From assembly GCF_023740735.1 (NCBI RefSeq), contig NZ_JAMRXH010000019.1, positions 62,001 through 126,000 of the forward strand: DNA of 64,000 nt. The letters are read 5' to 3'. Position numbers and translations under genes: made by a program. Below, piece after piece: positions 60,300-64,000 of this stretch. The DNA comes from Nocardia sp. CDC159 (GTDB taxonomy: Bacteria; Actinomycetota; Actinomycetes; Mycobacteriales; Mycobacteriaceae). How positions within the stretch are numbered: position 1 is the stretch's first letter; the number at the start of each line of letters is the position of its first letter. Under the pieces are notes generated by a model. It ran no database searches and had not been told where the DNA came from. It saw nothing but the letters and a program-made list of their open reading frames with translations.

Positions 60300-60695
60300 C
60301 TATTCGCTGGGGGCGGACTTCGCCGTCAGCTCCTCGGTCAGCTGCTCGATCATGCGCAGCAGCCGGGCCGCAGAATCGGAGTAGACGACGGCCAGGGTGT
60401 GGGCCTTGGTGATCAGGGCCGACAGTGCGTCCAGGTCGCGGGCCAGCTCGTCGCTACCGAAGGGGAACGCTGGGCGGGCGTGCTCCCACCACTCCTCTTC
60501 GCTGAGAGGGAGGTGGGGGAGGTGTCCACCGCATCGGATGCTGGTCAGCGTGTACGCGGTGATCCGCCAGTATCCGGCGGCTTCCACAGCGTTCTTGTGG
60601 CCGTTGATGGCCGCGTTGAGCGCGGCTCTCACCTCGTCGTGATGGTCGACGGCCTCGTGGTATCCGTCGTGCTCGTCGGTGGTGTGGTCGGTCAA
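60300..60695 (-). CDS. phage hypothetical protein
   Basis: 131 residues from TTG 60695, 1 nt after a start-associated sequence. N-terminus is His/Asp/Glu-rich (TDHTTDEHDGYHEAVDHHDE); then helical (AALNAAINGHKNAVEAAGYW; ELARDLDALSALITKAHTLA). Function not recognised; the SAS supports this unusual TTG start. Confidence 0.6.
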   Translation of the reverse strand: MTDHTTDEHDGYHEAVDHHDEVRAALNAAINGHKNAVEAAGYWRITAYTLTSIRCGGHLPHLPLSEEEWWEHARPAFPFGSDELARDLDALSALITKAHTLAVVYSDSAARLLRMIEQLTEELTAKSAPSE

Positions 60696-60696
60696 A

Positions 60697-60735
60697 GTCC
60701 GGTTCCTTCCGGGTCGTGGTGACGGTTCGATCCGT
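60697..60735 (-). promoter_or_regulatory. SAS + ESAS pair, copy 3
   Basis: Minus strand: ACGGATCGAACCGT (60735-60722), then CCGGAAGGAACCGGAC (60712-60697), 1 nt before TTG 60695. Confidence 0.78.
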
Positions 60736-60813
60736 CATGGCAGATGGGTTGGTCGCGGGGATCGTCGTTGGCCCCCACTCGCATACGTCGTTGTAGCTGG
60801 CCCAGGCGGGTGT

Positions 60814-60975
60814 TCAGGCCCGCATGTGTTCGGCGGCGGCGAAGTCCGCGATGTCGTCCAGCGTCACCCCCCGTATGAGCAGGTCGACGGGCTGGCCGTC
60901 CTGGGTAACAGCGGCGGTGAGACCGGCTTCTGTGAGCGCGAGCAGGTGACCGTAATCGACAGTGAGCCTGGGCAT
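60814..60975 (-). CDS. very small phage protein
   Basis: 53 residues from ATG 60975: MPRLTVDYGHLLALTEAGLT, then VTQDGQPVDLLIRGVTLDDI and an acidic helix. The start directly abuts a start-associated sequence, the main reason to accept so short a gene. Function unknown. Confidence 0.65.
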   Translation of the reverse strand: MPRLTVDYGHLLALTEAGLTAAVTQDGQPVDLLIRGVTLDDIADFAAAEHMRA

Positions 60976-61013
60976 GTCCGGTTCCTTCCGGGGTGGGTGA
61001 CGGTTCGATCCGT
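60976..61013 (-). promoter_or_regulatory. SAS + ESAS pair, copy 4
   Basis: Minus strand: ACGGATCGAACCGT (61013-61000), then CCGGAAGGAACCGGAC (60991-60976) abutting ATG 60975. Confidence 0.8.
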
Positions 61014-61060
61014 CCAGCTGGATGACCGCCCCGCTTCTGCCGGGGCGGCCGGGCGGGGGG

Positions 61061-61327
61061 CTAGTGCAGGTTGCCGGGCGTGGTGTAGGTGACCGGCACT
61101 ACGGTCCATTCGCCGCCGTAGCGGGCCAGCCACTGCTCAGCGCAGGTGCGCGCGGCCTCCGGATCGGTGCACCATTCGGCGACGATCAGGCGCTCCGATT
61201 TGGTGAGCCCGTCGCGGTCGCGGCCGACGACAGCGTGTGTGGCCTCGTTGGACCATCGGTCGTAGTCGTCGCTGGTCCCGTCCGGGAATGTGACGTGTGC
61301 GGAGTACGGATATCGGGTGCAGGTCAT
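61061..61327 (-). CDS. phage hypothetical protein, first gene of an early-type operon
   Basis: 88 residues from ATG 61327, 2 nt after a start-associated sequence. MTCTRYPYSAHVTFPDGTSD, then THAVVGRDRDGLTKSERLIV and WCTDPEAARTCAEQWLARYG. Mixed alpha/beta, no known family. It is led by a promoter with an embedded operator, so it should be repressed in the lysogen. Confidence 0.65.
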   Translation of the reverse strand: MTCTRYPYSAHVTFPDGTSDDYDRWSNEATHAVVGRDRDGLTKSERLIVAEWCTDPEAARTCAEQWLARYGGEWTVVPVTYTTPGNLH

Positions 61328-61329
61328 GG

Positions 61330-61367
61330 GTCCGGTTCCTTCCGGGGTGAGTGACGGTTCGATCCGT
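61330..61367 (-). promoter_or_regulatory. SAS + ESAS pair, copy 5
   Basis: Minus strand: ACGGATCGAACCGT (61367-61354), then CCGGAAGGAACCGGAC (61345-61330), 2 nt before ATG 61327. Confidence 0.8.
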
Positions 61368-61379
61368 CCGACACCCCTA

Positions 61380-61408
61380 ATACTACACACACATGTGTGT
61401 ATGGTCAA
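61380..61408 (-). promoter_or_regulatory. promoter with embedded palindromic operator, minus-strand copy
   Basis: Minus strand: TTGACC (61408-61403), exact 17-bp spacer, TAGTAT (61385-61380). ACACACATGTGTGT (61387-61400) is a perfect 14-bp palindrome inside the spacer. Same layout as the 48998 promoter, read in the other direction. Confidence 0.78.
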
Positions 61409-61710
61409 TCCCCATCCAGCCGGGCCAGCACCCCCACCAGGTACGACCCCGCAGGCCACAAACCGAACCCCCACCACCACGGCAACCCCGCCACGACAGC
61501 GGTCGGCCACGCCAGCGCCGCGCACACCCACCACCCGAAACACCACGGACAGTGGAACAGAAACGCCATCATCGAATCCCCGCCGAACCGATCCACCGCC
61601 GCGACCCGCAACGGTTCCCCGACCTTGTCGGTGGTGATGATCCGGGTCAGCCGCGCCGCGGCGAGTACGTACACAACGAGCGCCAGCAGGCACGTCAGGA
61701 CAGGTGACAT
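61405..61710 (-). CDS. DUF1360-like small membrane protein
   Basis: 101 residues from ATG 61710; the late-promoter-like element ends 7 nt before it. Two or three membrane helices (MSPVLTCLLALVVYVLAAAR; VCAALAWPTAVVAGLPWWWG) and FHCPWCFGWWVC, the CxxCxxW motif of DUF1360 proteins. Found in many actinophages and Firmicutes; function unknown. Confidence 0.75.
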   Translation of the reverse strand: MSPVLTCLLALVVYVLAAARLTRIITTDKVGEPLRVAAVDRFGGDSMMAFLFHCPWCFGWWVCAALAWPTAVVAGLPWWWGFGLWPAGSYLVGVLARLDGD

Positions 61711-61717
61711 AGCCGCG

Positions 61718-61739
61718 ACGGTAGGCGCTGCCCGCGCAA
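61718..61739 (-). promoter_or_regulatory. late-promoter-like element, copy 8
   Basis: Minus strand: TTGCGC, 10 nt, TACCGT (61723-61718), then 7 nt to ATG 61710. Confidence 0.6.
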
Positions 61740-61810
61740 CCCCAGTCAGCCGCTTTCGGCATGCTTTCCACGGCCTTCCGGGGCCTTCGCTGCCTTGGAC
61801 GGGAATAGTT

Positions 61811-63418
61811 TTATCGGAGCAACCCCGAAGGCAAATCACCCCAACCGGCCGGTGCGGACATCTGCACCCCGTCACCCCCTGCCAGCACGTCATAGGCGAT
61901 CGTGGCCGCCGCGACACGGTCCGGGCAATGCTGCCCCTCCTGCCAGCGGACCGCGTGCGCCTCATAGGTGGCCAGCTTGTAGGCGACGACCCGGCAGCGG
62001 CCCGTGGACGTGGCATTCCGCAACCCCACCGACCGCACCAGCGCATTACCCGTCGCTTTCCACGGGGTGATGTGGAACGGCCGATCGGGTGGCACCGCCA
62101 CCCCGTCCACCACCCCGCCCGCCGCGGCAGCCTCGACCACGAGATCGGCGTAGGCGCGCCGCAGCAAGCCCGCGTACGTGGTCGGCGCGCTGTATGCCTC
62201 GAACACGATTTCGTCCGCGCCGGTGGTGAGCGCGAGCAGACAGGCCCGGCGCGGCCACTCCGCAGACGACAGATGCCCCGACCAGTCATCGGTGAGCATC
62301 ACCGTGCCGTCGCGGGTCATTCCGGCCGCCATGATTCCCGCCTCGTCACCCTTGCCGGTCTCGGCGGGGTCGACCGTGACCAGGCGACGATGTAGTGGCG
62401 GTGCAGCGGGAAGCCGGTAGGCGTCGAACCAGGCCGTGGAGAACAGACCGCCGCCGACCGGGGTCGGCACACCGAGATACAGGGCGGCCCACACGCGTTC
62501 GCCGACCGCGCGGCGGGTGCGGTCCCAATCCTCAGGGGTGCGGCCCCGCGCGGACTCCAGGGGGTCACCTTCGGCGCGGCCCAGCGCGTCGGGCACGCCC
62601 GAGGTGGCCACGGCCGGGATGTTGATGTGGACCCATTCACGCTCAGCGGGGGGCCGGTCGGCGTCCTGCGCGAGGAGGTGCCCAGCCAGATCCTGCTCAT
62701 GCCAACGCGTCTGAATGATGATGATGGGTGCGCCGGGCGCGAGACGCGTCGACAGGTCGGCCTGGTAGCCGGTGATCACCTTGGCCCGCTCGGTGGGGGA
62801 GTCGGCGGCGGCCATGCCTTTCAGCGGGTCGTCGATGATCAGCAGATCGCAGGCGCGGCCGGTGATGGTGCCGCCCATGCCCACCGCGACCACACCGCCC
62901 TGGTGACCGCGGATCTGCCAGTTGCCTTGTGCCCACCGGTCCCCCGCCAGCGACAGCCCCAACCGGTCGGGAAGCGGCACCCCCGTCAGCGGGTCCCGGG
63001 CATCAGTGCCGTACGCCAAGATCAGATTTCGGGCTTCGCGAGCGGACCGCCGCGCCAAATCCTCACTGTAGGAGGCAATCAGGATGCGAGAGTCCGGGCG
63101 GCGCTGAAGCTGCCGGACCACGGTCCACACCGCGACCAGGGTTGTCTTGCCCTCCTGGGGTGGGCATGTGATCAGCAGGCGGCCCCCGCGGGTGGTGACC
63201 GCGCGTTCGATGTGCTCGGACATCATCCGGATAGCGGGGGTGATCACATATGCGGGGTCGATCAGCTGCGCGAGCTCAGCCGGGTGTGCGCACGCTCGTA
63301 GCGCGTTGCGGCGCACGGTTTCCTGACCGGCCCACGCGTGGAACGCTGCCCGCTGTTCAGGGGGCAGCCGGTCGGCCAGCTGCATCAGCTGGGTCAGGCG
63401 GTCAGCGGTCGCGGTCAC
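61811..63418 (-). CDS. terminase large subunit
   Basis: 535 residues from GTG 63418 (GGGAG upstream). ATPase: Walker A-like TCPPQEGKTT, C-terminal of it SRILIASYSEDLARRSAREA, Walker B DLLIIDDPL with coupling QTRWHEQDLAGHLL. Nuclease: TVDPAETGKGDEAGI and VFEAYSAPTTYAGLLRRAY. It packages DNA into the prohead through the portal. Overlaps the small zinc-ribbon gene upstream by 17 nt. Confidence 0.93.
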   Translation of the reverse strand: MTATADRLTQLMQLADRLPPEQRAAFHAWAGQETVRRNALRACAHPAELAQLIDPAYVITPAIRMMSEHIERAVTTRGGRLLITCPPQEGKTTLVAVWTVVRQLQRRPDSRILIASYSEDLARRSAREARNLILAYGTDARDPLTGVPLPDRLGLSLAGDRWAQGNWQIRGHQGGVVAVGMGGTITGRACDLLIIDDPLKGMAAADSPTERAKVITGYQADLSTRLAPGAPIIIIQTRWHEQDLAGHLLAQDADRPPAEREWVHINIPAVATSGVPDALGRAEGDPLESARGRTPEDWDRTRRAVGERVWAALYLGVPTPVGGGLFSTAWFDAYRLPAAPPLHRRLVTVDPAETGKGDEAGIMAAGMTRDGTVMLTDDWSGHLSSAEWPRRACLLALTTGADEIVFEAYSAPTTYAGLLRRAYADLVVEAAAAGGVVDGVAVPPDRPFHITPWKATGNALVRSVGLRNATSTGRCRVVAYKLATYEAHAVRWQEGQHCPDRVAAATIAYDVLAGGDGVQMSAPAGWGDLPSGLLR

Positions 63419-63587
63419 GCTCGGTGTCGCTCCCGCCCGGAGAGTCCGGCGCGGTTGGCTCGAACCAACCACCGAGGCTGCCGCGTGGGCACTGGAGTCC
63501 TTCCACGCCCCAATGCGCAGATAATGGCGATCGGCAGTTCCGGCATATCGTCTGGGTGTCCAGCTCGTCCATGTCAGGGCCTGTCAT
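63402..63587 (-). CDS. small zinc-ribbon-like phage protein
   Basis: 61 residues from ATG 63587, overlapping the upstream stop. ICRNCRSPLSAHWGVEGLQC gives a CxxC...H...C set, followed by a disordered Pro/Ser/Asp tail. Its place between an HTH protein and terminase suggests a packaging accessory. Confidence 0.6.
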   Translation of the reverse strand: MTGPDMDELDTQTICRNCRSPLSAHWGVEGLQCPRGSLGGWFEPTAPDSPGGSDTERDRDR

Positions 63588-63945
63588 CTTCGGGAAACAC
63601 GGGTTCGATCTTGGGGTTTTCCCGCATCGCCTCCGACACGACGCGCAGCCACATCCCCGGGAACGGGCGATCCTTGGTACGGCCGCGGGTCACCTGCACC
63701 CGCAGCGGGCCGCCGCCCGCTTTCTCCAGCAGGTCGGTCACCTGCTGGTCGAAACGCTCCAGCAGCTTGTCCACTTCGGCCCAGATGCCCACGGGGATAC
63801 CGTTCTGGCCACCCTCCCACCGCTGATAGGACGACAGGTTCCGCACACCGAGCGCGGCGGCCATCTCTTCGCGGCTCAGTCCGAGATAGGCCCGCGACAC
63901 CATCATGCGCGCGCCGCGACCGAAATCGTATTTCTGGTCCGCCAC
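63574..63945 (-). CDS. HTH DNA-binding protein next to terminase
   Basis: 123 residues from GTG 63945 with AAGGGGA upstream. HTH: MMVSRAYLGLSREEMAAALG then VRNLSSYQRWEGGQNGIPVG, resembling YdiL/Aca2-type HTH proteins in which a W-E-x-G turn follows the recognition helix. It could be a packaging-recognition (small terminase-like) protein or a regulator. First late-direction gene visible; further ones lie beyond the edge. Confidence 0.6.
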   Translation of the reverse strand: MADQKYDFGRGARMMVSRAYLGLSREEMAAALGVRNLSSYQRWEGGQNGIPVGIWAEVDKLLERFDQQVTDLLEKAGGGPLRVQVTRGRTKDRPFPGMWLRVVSEAMRENPKIEPVFPEDDRP

Positions 63946-64000
63946 CAGCGATCCCCTTTTCTGTTCCGTGGCTGCTCCACCTCGAGTTGGTAGGCAGTTG

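Larger units (their letters stand above)
23500..64000. mobile_element. prophage (siphovirus late region), right end beyond window
   Basis: From about 23.5 kb to the edge the genes form a complete siphophage morphogenesis set on the minus strand: terminase, portal, MuF-protease, capsid, tail tube, tape measure, minor tail, chaperones, endolysins. Short intergenic gaps and overlapping starts are phage-like. No integrase, excisionase or replication genes are present, so these should lie to the right. The left boundary is the break in cdd. Confidence 0.95.

Noticed and set aside
60736..60813. A 30-codon frame spanning the ESAS
   Set aside because: It lacks a ribosome site and reads through the ESAS/SAS, which is better explained as a signal for the next gene.
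23500..64000. tRNA genes or a CRISPR array in the prophage
   Set aside because: No cloverleaf or regularly spaced repeats with unique spacers were found by eye; the repeats seen are promoter- or start-linked.

Overview
The window is a high-GC actinobacterial chromosome, most likely Nocardia or a close relative in the Mycobacteriales. The left 23.5 kb is ordinary host chromosome. From about 23.5 kb to the right edge lies a long prophage that continues beyond the window. Host clues are type VII (ESX) secretion-associated small proteins with DUF3558, DUF5753/DUF397 regulator pairs, an sdhCDAB operon of actinobacterial type, and an IdeR-like iron box.

Host part: 0-1.8 kb, an ESX-associated operon (small helical protein, DUF3558 lipoprotein, PPE-like protein cut by the edge). 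2-4.1 kb, two XRE/DUF5753 regulators with one DUF397 partner. 4.1-5.8 kb, a KGG stress protein and a D,D-carboxypeptidase. 6-8.2 kb, a drug-efflux MFS gene with its TetR gene. 8.3-9.2 kb, phenylalanine 4-hydroxylase. 9.4-13 kb, a STAS-ATPase partner-switching protein facing a CheB and frameshifted CheR-PAS pair. 13.2-16.3 kb, alkaline phosphatase and a TAP-type peptidase. 17.5-19.5 kb, a probable type VII-secreted Amidase_6 effector with two small partners. 19.6-23.1 kb, succinate dehydrogenase.

At 23.37 kb a cytidine deaminase gene (cdd) starts normally and breaks off after the GCNVENVS motif. Past the break comes a siphophage late region read mostly right to left. Its order is terminase, portal, MuF-protease, major capsid, head and membrane (holin-like) proteins, tail tube, fibre and connector genes, tape measure, minor tail proteins, tail-assembly chaperones with a -1 frameshift, and two endolysins. 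The integrase is not in the window. Two plus-strand accessory cassettes interrupt the late operon: lipoprotein, UvrD-like helicase and Uma2 nuclease (48.4-51.2 kb), and an XRE-TPR regulator with a GNAT acetyltransferase (56.9-58.8 kb) beside a DUF574 methyltransferase.

The most interesting signals are regulatory and do not correspond to genes. (1) Eight copies of a fixed-spacing element, YTGCRC-N10-TAYSGT, read on the minus strand, stand before structural and lysis genes. In five of them the -10-like part ends 6-8 nt before the start codon, which suggests a phage late promoter giving leaderless mRNAs. (2) Five start-associated sequences, CCGGAAGGAACCGGA, abut start codons, four with an upstream GACGG-N6-CCGTC partner; they recall the SAS/ESAS of Cluster K mycobacteriophages. 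(3) A palindromic operator sits between -35 and -10 of two such promoters, with a degenerate third copy before a tandem-HTH protein that could be the repressor. (4) A 390-bp non-coding gap before the tail-tube gene can form five hairpins. All calls come from reading the sequence; no database search was run.
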